Source: Ensifer canadensis
GTDB taxonomy: Bacteria; Pseudomonadota; Alphaproteobacteria; Rhizobiales; Rhizobiaceae
DNA length: 64,000 bases
Reading direction: 5' to 3'
Assembly: GCF_017488845.2 (NCBI RefSeq)
Contig: NZ_CP083374.1
Coordinates: 157,501 to 221,500, forward strand
The number at the start of each line of letters is the position of its first letter. Within the stretch, counting starts at the first letter, position 1. Shown here piece by piece: positions 52,817-61,174 of this stretch. The notes under the pieces are model-generated. The model made no database searches. It was not told where the DNA came from and was given only the letters and a program-made list of their open reading frames with translations. The position numbers and the translations under genes are program-made.

Positions 52817-53557
52817 ATGAGCCGCTTCGGCGAGACCTTTACGACGCCAAAACCCATTCTCGGCATGTTGCACCTGGCAGGCGACAGCCCCGAGGGCAAA
52901 CTCGCCCAAGCCGAGGAAGAAGCCCGCATTATGGCGGGTGAAGGTGTCGATGGATTGGTAGTTGAGAATTATTTCGGCCACGCCGAGGATGTGGAGCGGG
53001 TGCTGGAGCGGCTGTTCGGCCTTGATCTCGGCACGCGCATCGGCGTCAATGTGCTACGCGATGATGCGCGCGCATTTGAACTTGCCCGACACTATCCCGT
53101 CGCCTTCATCCAGGTCGATTCCGTTGCCGGTCATTTGCCGCCCGAGACGGATGCTCCCTTCGCCGCAGACCTTGCCACCCGCCGTGAAGGCGTCTCGGCG
53201 CTGCTGCTCGGGGGCGTGCGGTTCAAATATCAACTGGTCCTGTCCGGCAGGCCGGAAGCAGAGGACGTGCGCATCGGCGCCTCGCGTTGCGACGGCCTCG
53301 TGGTGACCTCCGATGCGACGGGCCGGCCGACCGACATGGACAAGGTGGCGCGTTTCCGTGCCGCAACCGGGGGCGGTGTACCGCTACTGATCGGAGCCGG
53401 CCTTACCGAGGCCAATGCCGCCGAACAGCTTGCCCACGCAGACGGCGCCGTCGTCGGAAGCTGGTTCAAGCACGACCATAAGGACACCGGCCGGGTTGAA
53501 GCGGCCCACGTCGCCGGCTTGATGCGCGTCGTGCGTGCTGCAAGGAGTGCCGCATGA
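52817..53557 (+). CDS. BtpA/SgcQ family protein (TIM-barrel, unknown enzyme)
   Basis: A 246-residue BtpA-family protein. Diagnostic segments are PKPILGMLHLAGDSPEGKLA, GEGVDGLVVENYFGHAEDVE, HYPVAFIQVDSVAG and the C-terminal ADGAVVGSWFKHDHKDTGRV. BtpA was named from cyanobacterial photosystem I biogenesis, but most bacterial members (SgcQ in E. coli) sit in sugar operons and resemble phosphate-binding TIM barrels. A role in processing the phosphorylated product of the kinase two genes later is plausible; no reaction is known. ATG 52817 follows AGGAGA. Four-base overlap with the next gene. Confidence 0.8.
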   Translation: MSRFGETFTTPKPILGMLHLAGDSPEGKLAQAEEEARIMAGEGVDGLVVENYFGHAEDVERVLERLFGLDLGTRIGVNVLRDDARAFELARHYPVAFIQVDSVAGHLPPETDAPFAADLATRREGVSALLLGGVRFKYQLVLSGRPEAEDVRIGASRCDGLVVTSDATGRPTDMDKVARFRAATGGGVPLLIGAGLTEANAAEQLAHADGAVVGSWFKHDHKDTGRVEAAHVAGLMRVVRAARSAA

Positions 53558-54072
53558 GCGCTCCGGATGCCGTCCTCGCCCGGCCGGTGACCGCCGAAAA
53601 CTTTTCGCGGTTCGGTACGACCTACAACCTGACTGACGATTCAGATCCCAAGGCGATATGGACGGCGGGCGACGGCTGGCGAGACGGGTTCACCACCGCA
53701 CCGCTGATTGAGGGCTCTGGCCACCTTGGCATCACGCGCGGCGGCGGCGGACCATGGCTCTGCGCGGCAATGGAGCGGCACCTGGGAACCGAAGAGGCGC
53801 TGTTCTGCGCATCCCAACCGATCGTGCTGGCCGTCGCGCCCGCATCCGACGCAGAGGCACCGCATCGCGATGACCTTGAAGCATTCGTGATTGCGCCGGG
53901 GCAAGTGGTAGTGATGCATCGTGGCGTCTGGCACGACGCTTGCCGCGGCGTTTCGGGCCCTGCGCCCTACTATTGGATGGCGATATGTGGCTTCGGTGAA
54001 AGCCCCTGGGTGCCTGTGGCTGGCGGACCACGCCTGATCAAGGCGGCCAACCAGGAAGGACTGAGCGCATGA
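53554..54072 (+). CDS. Ureidoglycolate lyase (AllA)-like cupin-fold protein
   Basis: A 172-residue protein. RPVTAENFSRFGTTYNL resembles the AllA N-terminus, MERHLGTEEALFCASQPIVL the central strand region, and APGQVVVMHRGVWHDACRG the metal/substrate segment with two histidines, as in ureidoglycolate lyase. AllA releases urea from ureidoglycolate, but the surrounding genes show no allantoin pathway, so another lyase or isomerase function is likely. It overlaps BtpA upstream and the kinase downstream by four bases each, so the three are translationally coupled. Confidence 0.65.
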   Translation: MSAPDAVLARPVTAENFSRFGTTYNLTDDSDPKAIWTAGDGWRDGFTTAPLIEGSGHLGITRGGGGPWLCAAMERHLGTEEALFCASQPIVLAVAPASDAEAPHRDDLEAFVIAPGQVVVMHRGVWHDACRGVSGPAPYYWMAICGFGESPWVPVAGGPRLIKAANQEGLSA

Positions 54073-55016
54073 CAACCTTTTTCATCGGTGACGTGGCGCT
54101 CGACGAATATTACACCGCCGATCGCTGGCCGGGTCGTGCGGACAAGGGCATGGTCGCCGAACTGCCGGCGGAAACCGGCGGCTCTATCGCCAACGCCGCT
54201 GTGGTACATGCGGCACTGGGCGGCCGAACGCAGTTCATCTCATTGCTCAACGACAGCCCGCTGTCAAAACGGCTGATTGCCGACCTCGTGGAGAACGGCG
54301 TCGGCGTCAGCCACATGCTGACCGACCCTGCTATTCCCGAATCGCGCAACCTGATCTTCCTGGTCGATGGCGAGCACATCGTGCTGACTGTTGAGATGGG
54401 CGAACAACCGATGTGGCTGTCACCGGACAGTTTGACGGCGCTGCGTCAGCCCGGATTGATGTATACGACCCTCTATCGTGTCCGCCGGCTGCACGTGCGG
54501 ACGGAAAGCGGCATTCTGAAACAGGCCGGACTTCTGGCCGACCTGCGCCAGCACGGGCGCCGCGCCATCTTCGATCTCGACGTCGGCGGCTGCACGCCTG
54601 AGGACATGCCCTATCTCAAAGGTGCGGCGGTGGTCATCTTCAACCAGGTCGGCTTCCGTACCGCCTTCGGCCATGAAGACCTGTCGTGCATCGGAGACTG
54701 GATGCGCGATCATGACATCGACTGGGTGGTGCGCACGCTGGCGGCCGAGGGCGCAGAGGCGCGTAACGGTGACACGATACTGCGCGCTAGCGGGTTTCCC
54801 GTCGATGTCGTCGACGTGACTGGCGCTGGCGATACCTTTGGCGGCGTGCTGACCTGGTGTCTTGAACAGAACCAACCCTTTGCCGATGCCTTGAACTTCG
54901 CCGTGGCTGCCGCAGCCCGCTCAGTCACCGTCCATGGTCCCCGCGGCGGCAAGGCCAACGCCGACGAAATCCTTCGCTGGTGCGATGACAGAACCCGGCA
55001 CCGGCCGCGCCATTGA
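54069..55016 (+). CDS. PfkB family carbohydrate kinase
   Basis: A 315-residue ribokinase-superfamily kinase. The N-terminus is FFIGDVALDEYYTADRWPGR and the substrate-side GG motif is ETGGSIANAAVVHAALGGRT. The catalytic DVVDVTGAGDTFGGVLTW contains the anion hole and base Asp. It should phosphorylate a sugar or sugar derivative with ATP. Members of this superfamily include FrlD (fructoselysine kinase), ribokinase and KDG kinase; the sequence does not say which. It is the last gene of the operon, with no strong terminator visible. Confidence 0.85.
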   Translation: MTTFFIGDVALDEYYTADRWPGRADKGMVAELPAETGGSIANAAVVHAALGGRTQFISLLNDSPLSKRLIADLVENGVGVSHMLTDPAIPESRNLIFLVDGEHIVLTVEMGEQPMWLSPDSLTALRQPGLMYTTLYRVRRLHVRTESGILKQAGLLADLRQHGRRAIFDLDVGGCTPEDMPYLKGAAVVIFNQVGFRTAFGHEDLSCIGDWMRDHDIDWVVRTLAAEGAEARNGDTILRASGFPVDVVDVTGAGDTFGGVLTWCLEQNQPFADALNFAVAAAARSVTVHGPRGGKANADEILRWCDDRTRHRPRH

Positions 55017-55127
55017 GCGCGGATTTCGATGATATATCGTCCCGGGCGACGGTACAGATTGCTTGCCAGCAGTCCAAACCCGTCCAGATAGCGGATGAAT
55101 CCGTTTAACGGCGTACCTCAACCGCGC

Positions 55128-55643
55128 TCAATAGTAAGGTGAGACGCACGCTTGTCGCGGACCGTAATAGGGCTGGAATGTATCGTCGTATGCCCTATAG
55201 GAACGGTAGCGCGCGTAGCACCAGCGCATATGTGCACTGCCGCCGCCGTAGACTTGGCGGTAGTAGCGTGGCGCATAATAGCGTGGCGCATAATAGCGCT
55301 GCCGGTAGTAGTTCCCGCCATAGTAGTTCCCGCCATAGTAGTTATTGCCGTAGTAGTTCCCGCCGTAGTAACCGGGGCCATAATATCTGGGTTGAGCCAG
55401 CAGCCCGCCGATAACGGCGCCGGCGGCAAGCCCACCCAGTGCCCAAGCCCAATCGTCACCACCACCGTTGTGATGATGTCCGTGGTTGTACCCGCCGTAG
55501 CCGCCGCGATATCGCCTGTACTGAACCAGCTGGGCTTGCGGCGCCTCAATCCCTGGCGCGGCAATTGTGGGAAATGCCATGACCGGCGGAGCGCTTGTCA
55601 GCGCAGTCGCAAGCGACAAGGCAACGATTGCAAACCTTTTCAT
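55128..55643 (-). CDS. BA14K family protein, Gly/Tyr-rich
   Basis: A 171-residue exported protein. Signal peptide MKRFAIVALSLATALTSAPP to VMA, a hydrophobic AWALGGLAAGAVIGGLLAQP segment, then tandem GGNYY/GNNYY and APRYY repeats (~90-130), and the BA14K signature WCYARYRSYRAYDDTFQPYY at the C-terminus. BA14K is a Brucella immunoreactive lectin-like protein; relatives are common surface proteins in Rhizobiales. The start at 55643 was chosen because the signal peptide begins there. It is convergent with the PfkB gene and isolated in function. Confidence 0.85.
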   Translation of the reverse strand: MKRFAIVALSLATALTSAPPVMAFPTIAAPGIEAPQAQLVQYRRYRGGYGGYNHGHHHNGGGDDWAWALGGLAAGAVIGGLLAQPRYYGPGYYGGNYYGNNYYGGNYYGGNYYRQRYYAPRYYAPRYYRQVYGGGSAHMRWCYARYRSYRAYDDTFQPYYGPRQACVSPYY

Positions 55644-56035
55644 TGGCTTCACCTTTCCTCTGCAGCGCCACACGTCGAATTCGGCGCGCAAAGGACACTG
55701 CAGTCCTTTAAATCGCGGCCTAATTCTACCCTAAAATCGAACTTGAGTTGAGGAATTATATATCGGCCGGAAAGCATCCCGTTCCGCTCACGGACGCTTG
55801 AATGAAATGCTTCGAATGCGGGAATGCCTGCCTTCTCCGCAAACCCTGGAAGGTGCCCCGCTTCAACAGCTACCGGTCGCGCTGAGACCCGTTCGCACGC
55901 AGTTTGTGTTTTCGACCAGGCGATCGCGCTCAAACTGAACGAAATGTCCGCCGGCCCTTTACAAAGCCGTTTCGCCATGGACACATTCGCGTTCGGAGGA
56001 ATGGAGGAGCGTGGCAGCAATGCCATTGAAGTTCC
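55644..56035. other. Divergent non-coding region of about 390 bp
   Basis: This region separates the leftward BA14K gene from the rightward sigma-54 activator gene. Open frames on both strands here lack family resemblance. It should hold promoters for both genes, but I cannot point to convincing hexamers. Confidence 0.4.
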
Positions 56036-57940
56036 ATGGTTTCACATTCTGAACATGTCCGCGAGATCGAGCGGGTGGGACAGGGCCTGGCAACGGGACG
56101 CGACGACATTGTCGTCAAGTCGTGGCTGCGGTGCCTTGATCTGCACAAGCTGGATCCAGCGCAGACATGCGAAGCCTACATCCTGCCTGAACAGCGCCTT
56201 CGCGAGCATCGGCAGGAAGCCGAGGACCTTATCAGGATCGCGCGGTCAGGCCTTGAAAACCTCTACAACCAGGTCGCCGGACAGAACTACGTTCTGCTGC
56301 TCTCCGACAGGAAAGGCGTGACAGTCGAATTTCTGGGCGATCCTTCCTTCGACAACAACCTGCGCCGGGCCGGCCTCTACCTTGGATCCGACTGGGCCGA
56401 AGCGCGGGCGGGTACCTGCGCCGTCGGCGCCTGTCTCGAGACCGGAGAAGCCTTGACGATCCACCAGAGCGACCATTTCGACACAACGCATACGCCGCTC
56501 TCCTGCACCGCAGCGCCGATCTACGATACAGAAGGCGGGCTTTCGGCCGTTCTCGACATTTCTCTGCTCAGCTCTCCAATCCTGAAGGCAAGCCAAAACC
56601 TTGCGCGCCACCTTGTGGCCGCCACCGTGCGTCGTATCGAGCTCGCCAACCTGATGGCTCGGACGCGCCATGAATGGGTGCTGCGCTTTGCCCGCGCGCC
56701 CGAGTTTCTCGACGTCGATCCTGAGGCGGCGATCTCGATCGACGGCCGCGGCCACATCATCGGCATGACCCATGGCGGCGCACGGATCCTGGCGCGTTCG
56801 GCCGGGCTCGACTGGCGTGACCCGCAAAACCTCATCGGGCAACCGATGTCCCGTTTCTTCGATATCGGGGTTGATGGCCTGGTGGAGTTGACCCGTCGCA
56901 GGCCGACTGAGGAACGGCTTCTGACCGCGCGTGACGGAAATGCTCTCTTTGCCCACGCGATCGAACCGCAGTTTCCTGTCGGCCGGTCGGCCGGCAAGAT
57001 CGCAACGGCCTCGCCCTCTCGACGGCTCGGCGGCCAGGTGCCGGTGATCGCAGCTCTTCAGGATCGGATCACCAAACTCGCGCCGACCGCATTGCCGGTC
57101 CTCATCCAGGGCGAGACCGGTTCGGGCAAGGAGCACCTCGCCCGAACAATCCATGACTGCAGCGGCCTCAAGGGTAAGTTCGTTGCGATCAATTGTGCCG
57201 CGTTGCCCGAGCATCTGATCGAGAGCGAACTCTTCGGCTATCTGCCCGGCGCCTTCACCGGGGCATCGCCCAAGGGGCGCAAGGGCCTGATAGAACAGGC
57301 CGACGGCGGAACCCTCTTCCTCGACGAGATCGGCGACATGCCCCTCACCCTGCAGACAAGATTGCTACGGGTCCTGGCGGAACGGGAGATCCTGCCGATT
57401 GGCGGGCAGGAACCGAAATCGGTGAACCTGCGCATCGTCTCGGCAACGCACCGGCCGCTGCAGCAACTGGTGCAGGAGGGGCGCTTCCGCGAAGACCTGT
57501 TCTATCGTCTGAATGCCGTCGTGTTCCATATGCCGCCGCTTCGCGATCGGGCGGATTTCGAATGGCTGCTCGCGACACTCCTCGAAAAACACCGCACCGA
57601 GGAGCGACCTTTGCACATCTCGTCGGACGCGCTGGCCGCGCTGAAGGCGCATGGCTGGCCCGGGAATATTCGCGAGCTGGATAACGTTCTCGCCGTCGCC
57701 GCTGCCGTCTGCGACGAAAACAGGATTGAACTCGGCGACCTGCCGGACCACCTCACAGCGACGCCGACAGGCAAGACTGAAGGTCCTTCCCCAATCGGAA
57801 AGACCGATGACGGCACGGCGCTCGAGATCATGCTCTCTTCCTGCGGCTGGAACATCTCCGAGGCGGCCCGGCGCCTGGGCGTCGATCGCTCCACCGTCCA
57901 TCGTCAGATCAAGCGCCACCGGCTGCGCGCCAAGCACTAG
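56036..57940 (+). CDS. Sigma-54-dependent Fis family activator, AcoR-like
   Basis: A 634-residue enhancer-binding protein. Residues ~1-320 are an AcoR-type sensor with a GAF-like region (WAEARAGTCAVGACLETGEA) and a later PAS-like segment. The AAA+ domain has Walker A GETGSGKE (359-366), the sigma-54-contact loop GAFTGA (405-410) and Walker B GTLFLDEIGD (425-434). A Fis-type HTH lies at ~603-627 (WNISEAARRLGVDRSTVHRQ). AcoR-type proteins activate acetoin/butanediol genes. A butanediol-dehydrogenase-like gene with a consensus sigma-54 promoter lies just downstream, which makes the target nearly certain. Confidence 0.9.
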   Translation: MVSHSEHVREIERVGQGLATGRDDIVVKSWLRCLDLHKLDPAQTCEAYILPEQRLREHRQEAEDLIRIARSGLENLYNQVAGQNYVLLLSDRKGVTVEFLGDPSFDNNLRRAGLYLGSDWAEARAGTCAVGACLETGEALTIHQSDHFDTTHTPLSCTAAPIYDTEGGLSAVLDISLLSSPILKASQNLARHLVAATVRRIELANLMARTRHEWVLRFARAPEFLDVDPEAAISIDGRGHIIGMTHGGARILARSAGLDWRDPQNLIGQPMSRFFDIGVDGLVELTRRRPTEERLLTARDGNALFAHAIEPQFPVGRSAGKIATASPSRRLGGQVPVIAALQDRITKLAPTALPVLIQGETGSGKEHLARTIHDCSGLKGKFVAINCAALPEHLIESELFGYLPGAFTGASPKGRKGLIEQADGGTLFLDEIGDMPLTLQTRLLRVLAEREILPIGGQEPKSVNLRIVSATHRPLQQLVQEGRFREDLFYRLNAVVFHMPPLRDRADFEWLLATLLEKHRTEERPLHISSDALAALKAHGWPGNIRELDNVLAVAAAVCDENRIELGDLPDHLTATPTGKTEGPSPIGKTDDGTALEIMLSSCGWNISEAARRLGVDRSTVHRQIKRHRLRAKH

Positions 57941-57941
57941 C

Positions 57942-57973
57942 ATGCAACAGGTGTGGCACCACACCTGTTGCAT
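57942..57973. promoter_or_regulatory. 32-bp perfect palindrome, candidate upstream activating sequence
   Basis: Arms ATGCAACAGGTGTGG (57942-57956) and CCACACCTGTTGCAT (57959-57973) are exact complements around a CA centre. It lies immediately after the activator's stop codon and its centre is ~105 bp upstream of the -12 element of the sigma-54 promoter, a normal distance for an enhancer-binding protein site. As RNA it could also form a 15-bp hairpin, but no U-tract follows. Confidence 0.75.
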
Positions 57974-58049
57974 CCGCCTCAGGTGGACGATGCCCACCAG
58001 GTCGAGCTACGCCATTGATTAGCAACGATATTCAAACCTGACCCAGCCC

Positions 58050-58065
58050 TGGCACGCCCCTTGCT
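58050..58065 (+). promoter_or_regulatory. Sigma-54 (-24/-12) promoter
   Basis: TGGCACGCCCCTTGCT matches the TGGCAC-N5-TTGCW consensus exactly, with the GG and GC doublets at the required spacing. Transcription should start near 58077, about 25 bp before the alcohol dehydrogenase ATG. An AcoR-type activator gene and a long palindrome lie directly upstream. Confidence 0.88.
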
Positions 58066-58101
58066 CCGTACTGTCGCAACAAAAGGCAGAACGGAGGAAA
58101 C

Positions 58102-59178
58102 ATGCGCGCACTCAGATTTCATGCAGCCAGGGATCTGCGGCTTGAACAGATCTCGCCACCCGATCGCAATCCGGGGCCAGGCCAGGTCCTCATCCGCAAT
58201 CGCTTTGTCGGCATCTGTGGCACGGACCTGCACGAATACGCCTATGGCCCGATTTTCATTCCAAGCGAACCGCACCCGTTCACCGGCGCGCGGGCGCCAC
58301 AGATTCTCGGGCACGAGTTCGGTGGCATCGTCGAGGCGATCGGCGACGGCGTAAACACCATTGCGGTCGGAGACAGGGTATCCGTTCAACCGCTGATCAT
58401 GCCGCGATCCGGCGACTACTTTGCCGATCGCGGTCTTTACCACCTCAGCACCGACCTCGCCTTGGCGGGCCTCAGCTGGCAGTGGGGCGGGATGGCGGAA
58501 CATGCCACGCTCAACGAATACAACGTCCAGAAGATCCCCGATGCGATGAGCGACGAGGAGGCAGCCCTTGTCGAACCGACTGCGGTTGCCGTCTATGCCT
58601 GCGATCGCGGTGGCGTGACGGCGGGAAGCAGCGTGCTCGTCACCGGTGCCGGACCGATCGGCATCCTGACACTGCTGGCGGCAAGGGCAGCCGGCGCAGC
58701 ACAGCTGTTCGTCTCCGACATCAACGATGCGCGGCTCGATTTCGCAAGATCGATCCTGCCCGATCTGATCACGATCAATCCCAAACGGGACAATCCCGGC
58801 GACATCGTTCGGGCGACGTCGGAAGGCAAGGTCGGTTGCGATGTCGCGATCGAATGCGTCGGCAACGAACATGCGCTGAAAGCCTGCGTCGATGCCGTGC
58901 GCAAGCAGGGTGTCGTCGTGCAAACGGGTCTGCATCCGCACGAGAACCCGCTCGACTGGTTCCAGGTGACCTTCAAGGACATCGACCTGCGCGGATCCTG
59001 GGCCTACCCGACCCACTACTGGCCGCGCGTCATCCGGCTGATCGCATCGGGTCTGCTTCCGGCCGCCAAGGTTGTGACGAGCACCATCACGCTCGACCGG
59101 GCCGTTGCCCAAGGCTTCGACGCCTTGCTCGATCCGGCCGGCAAGCAACTGAAGATCCTGATCGACCTTACAAAATGA
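58102..59178 (+). CDS. Zinc-type alcohol dehydrogenase, 2,3-butanediol dehydrogenase-like
   Basis: A 358-residue medium-chain dehydrogenase. Catalytic zinc ligands are in FVGICGTDLHEY (Cys) and LGHEFGGIVEAIG (His, Glu); EPTAVAVYACDRGGVTAGSS and VLVTGAGPIGILTLLAARAA (NAD site) follow. The four-cysteine structural-zinc cluster is not evident. Relatives oxidise 2,3-butanediol, L-threonine or similar secondary alcohols. It is driven by a sigma-54 promoter under an AcoR-like activator, which favours butanediol/acetoin-type substrates. A GGAGG site precedes the ATG, and a flavin monooxygenase follows after 77 bp. Confidence 0.87.
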   Translation: MRALRFHAARDLRLEQISPPDRNPGPGQVLIRNRFVGICGTDLHEYAYGPIFIPSEPHPFTGARAPQILGHEFGGIVEAIGDGVNTIAVGDRVSVQPLIMPRSGDYFADRGLYHLSTDLALAGLSWQWGGMAEHATLNEYNVQKIPDAMSDEEAALVEPTAVAVYACDRGGVTAGSSVLVTGAGPIGILTLLAARAAGAAQLFVSDINDARLDFARSILPDLITINPKRDNPGDIVRATSEGKVGCDVAIECVGNEHALKACVDAVRKQGVVVQTGLHPHENPLDWFQVTFKDIDLRGSWAYPTHYWPRVIRLIASGLLPAAKVVTSTITLDRAVAQGFDALLDPAGKQLKILIDLTK

Positions 59179-59255
59179 TCATCCGGGCACGCCGGGGAAG
59201 GAGGAGCTTCCCCGGCGTTTGCCACCTGACACTCGAGCAACACGGAGGAGATACC

Positions 59256-61058
59256 ATGCTTGAAGACAGCCCCAACACGAAGATAGACGCAGCCCTTGCC
59301 AAGCTCGGCAAGGCGCTGGAGCGCGGAGATGTCGAAGCCGCGGTCAACCTGTTCCAGGCTGACTGCTATTGGCGGGACCTGGTCACGTTCACCTGGAACC
59401 TGCGCACGATGGAGGGCCACGACCAGATCCGCGACATGCTGACAAGGCAACTGAAAACAATCAAACCATCGCGATTTCGCCAGGATGAGAAGGAACTGGC
59501 AAGCGACGGCGACGGCATCACGCAGGGCTGGTTCGAATTCGAAACGGATGTTGCGCGTGGCTATGGCCATATCCGTCTGAAGAATGGCCTGATCTGGACG
59601 CTATTGACGACGATGAGCGAGCTCAAGGGGCATGAGGAACCCAAGGGTCTGAAGCGACCGATGGGGGCGGAACACGGCCACGACCCCAATCGCAAGACCT
59701 GGAGCGAAAAACGCCAGGCGGAAGCCGCCGGACTTGGTTACGAGACGCAGCCCTACGTCGTCATCATCGGCGGCGGCCAGGGCGGCATTGCGCTCGGTGC
59801 GCGCCTGCGCCAACTCGGCGTACCTACGATCATCATCGAGAAGAACGAGCGACCCGGCGACAGCTGGCGCAAGCGATACAAGTCACTCTGCCTGCACGAC
59901 CCCGTCTGGTACGACCACCTGCCCTACATCCCCTTCCCGGAGAACTGGCCGGTCTTTGCGCCGAAGGACAAGATCGGCGACTGGCTGGAGATGTACACCA
60001 AGGTGATGGAGCTCAACTACTGGAACTCGACCACCTGCAAATCCGCTTCCTATGATGAGGACAAGCAGGAATGGACCGTCGTTGTCGAGCGCGATGGCAA
60101 GGAAGTGGTGCTGAAGCCCAAACAACTTGTGCTCGCCACGGGCATGTCCGGCAAGGCCAACGTTCCCAAATTCATGGGACAGGAGATTTTCAGGGGCGAG
60201 CAGCAGCATTCCTCCCAACATCCGGGCCCCGACGCTTACAAGGGCAAGAAGGTGGTGGTGGTCGGGGCCAACAACTCGGCGCACGACATTTGCGCCGCAC
60301 TGTGGGAGGCGGGCGCCGACGTCACCATGGTCCAGCGCTCCTCGACCCACATCGTACGATCGGATTCGCTGATGGAGATCGGGCTCGGCGACCTCTATTC
60401 CGAGCGGGCGGTTGCGGCCGGCATGACGACACGCAAGGCAGACCTCATCTTCGCCTCGCTGCCCTATAGGATCATGCACGAGTTCCAGATCCCGCTCTAC
60501 GACAAGATGCGCGAGCGCGACGCCAAGTTCTACGCGGATCTCGAAAAGGCGGGCTTCATGCTCGACTGGGGCGCCGACGGCTCCGGCCTGTTCATGAAAT
60601 ACCTGCGCCGCGGCTCGGGATATTACATCGATGTCGGCGCCTGCGACCTCATCATCGACGGCTCGATCAAGCTGAAATCCGGTTCAGACGTTGATCACCT
60701 GACCGAAACGTCGGTGGTACTCAAGGACGGCACGGAGCTACCGGCGGATCTGGTCGTCTATGCCACCGGCTACGGCTCGATGAACGGCTGGGCGGCCGAT
60801 CTCATCAGCCGCGAGGTGGCCGAAAAGGTCGGCAAATGCTGGGGTCTGGGCTCCGACACGCCAAAGGACCCCGGCCCGTGGGAAGGCGAGCAGCGCAACA
60901 TGTGGAAGCCGACACAGCAGGAAGCCCTCTGGTTTCACGGCGGCAACCTGCATCAGTCACGGCACTATTCGCAGTACCTCTCCCTGCAATTGAAAGCCCG
61001 CCAGGCCGGCATCGAAACGCCGGTCTACGGCTTGCAGGAAAGCCATCACCGCGGCTGA
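59256..61058 (+). CDS. NTF2-like domain fused to flavin-containing monooxygenase
   Basis: A 600-residue protein. Residues 1-130 form an NTF2/SnoaL-like domain (LGKALERGDVEAAVNLFQAD, CYWRDLVTFTWNLRTMEGH). Residues 165-600 are a flavin monooxygenase: FAD motif IIGGGQGGIALGARL (171-185), the SWRKRYKSLCLHDP substrate region, NADPH motif VVGANNSAHDICAAL (335-349) and VYATGYGS near the end. Such enzymes oxygenate ketones, aldehydes, amines or sulfides. The ATG follows GGAGGAG and is 77 bp after the dehydrogenase, so both share the sigma-54 promoter. A Baeyer-Villiger-like step on the ketone made by the dehydrogenase is possible but unproven. Confidence 0.85.
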   Translation: MLEDSPNTKIDAALAKLGKALERGDVEAAVNLFQADCYWRDLVTFTWNLRTMEGHDQIRDMLTRQLKTIKPSRFRQDEKELASDGDGITQGWFEFETDVARGYGHIRLKNGLIWTLLTTMSELKGHEEPKGLKRPMGAEHGHDPNRKTWSEKRQAEAAGLGYETQPYVVIIGGGQGGIALGARLRQLGVPTIIIEKNERPGDSWRKRYKSLCLHDPVWYDHLPYIPFPENWPVFAPKDKIGDWLEMYTKVMELNYWNSTTCKSASYDEDKQEWTVVVERDGKEVVLKPKQLVLATGMSGKANVPKFMGQEIFRGEQQHSSQHPGPDAYKGKKVVVVGANNSAHDICAALWEAGADVTMVQRSSTHIVRSDSLMEIGLGDLYSERAVAAGMTTRKADLIFASLPYRIMHEFQIPLYDKMRERDAKFYADLEKAGFMLDWGADGSGLFMKYLRRGSGYYIDVGACDLIIDGSIKLKSGSDVDHLTETSVVLKDGTELPADLVVYATGYGSMNGWAADLISREVAEKVGKCWGLGSDTPKDPGPWEGEQRNMWKPTQQEALWFHGGNLHQSRHYSQYLSLQLKARQAGIETPVYGLQESHHRG

Positions 61059-61066
61059 CGCCGTGA

Positions 61067-61097
61067 GGATTGGCCGGAGCCAGTCTTCGGCCAATCC
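61067..61097. terminator. Stem-loop between convergent genes
   Basis: Arms GGATTGGCCG (61067-61076) and CGGCCAATCC (61088-61097) form a perfect 10-bp stem eight bases after the monooxygenase stop, facing the end of the leftward FAD oxidoreductase gene. There is no U-tract. Confidence 0.55.
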
Positions 61098-61174
61098 CGT
61101 CCATCGCTTGCGCTACATAAAAATCAGGCAGGCCCAGGCGTTCGCGAGCTGAGCCCTATCTAGAGGATTGCCAC

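Noticed and set aside
55260..55370. Short tandem DNA repeats that might suggest a CRISPR or satellite array
   Set aside because: They encode in-frame GGNYY and APRYY peptide repeats of the BA14K protein; unit length and lack of spacers exclude CRISPR.
55649..56321. Overlapping frames on both strands upstream of the AcoR-like gene (55649-56026 minus, 55824-56321 plus)
   Set aside because: Neither shows a family motif, and the plus-strand one runs into the activator gene in another frame.
58482..59255. Upstream extension of the monooxygenase frame to 58482
   Set aside because: The extension overlaps the alcohol dehydrogenase in another frame and is low-complexity. A strong GGAGGAG site and the NTF2-like start place translation at 59256.
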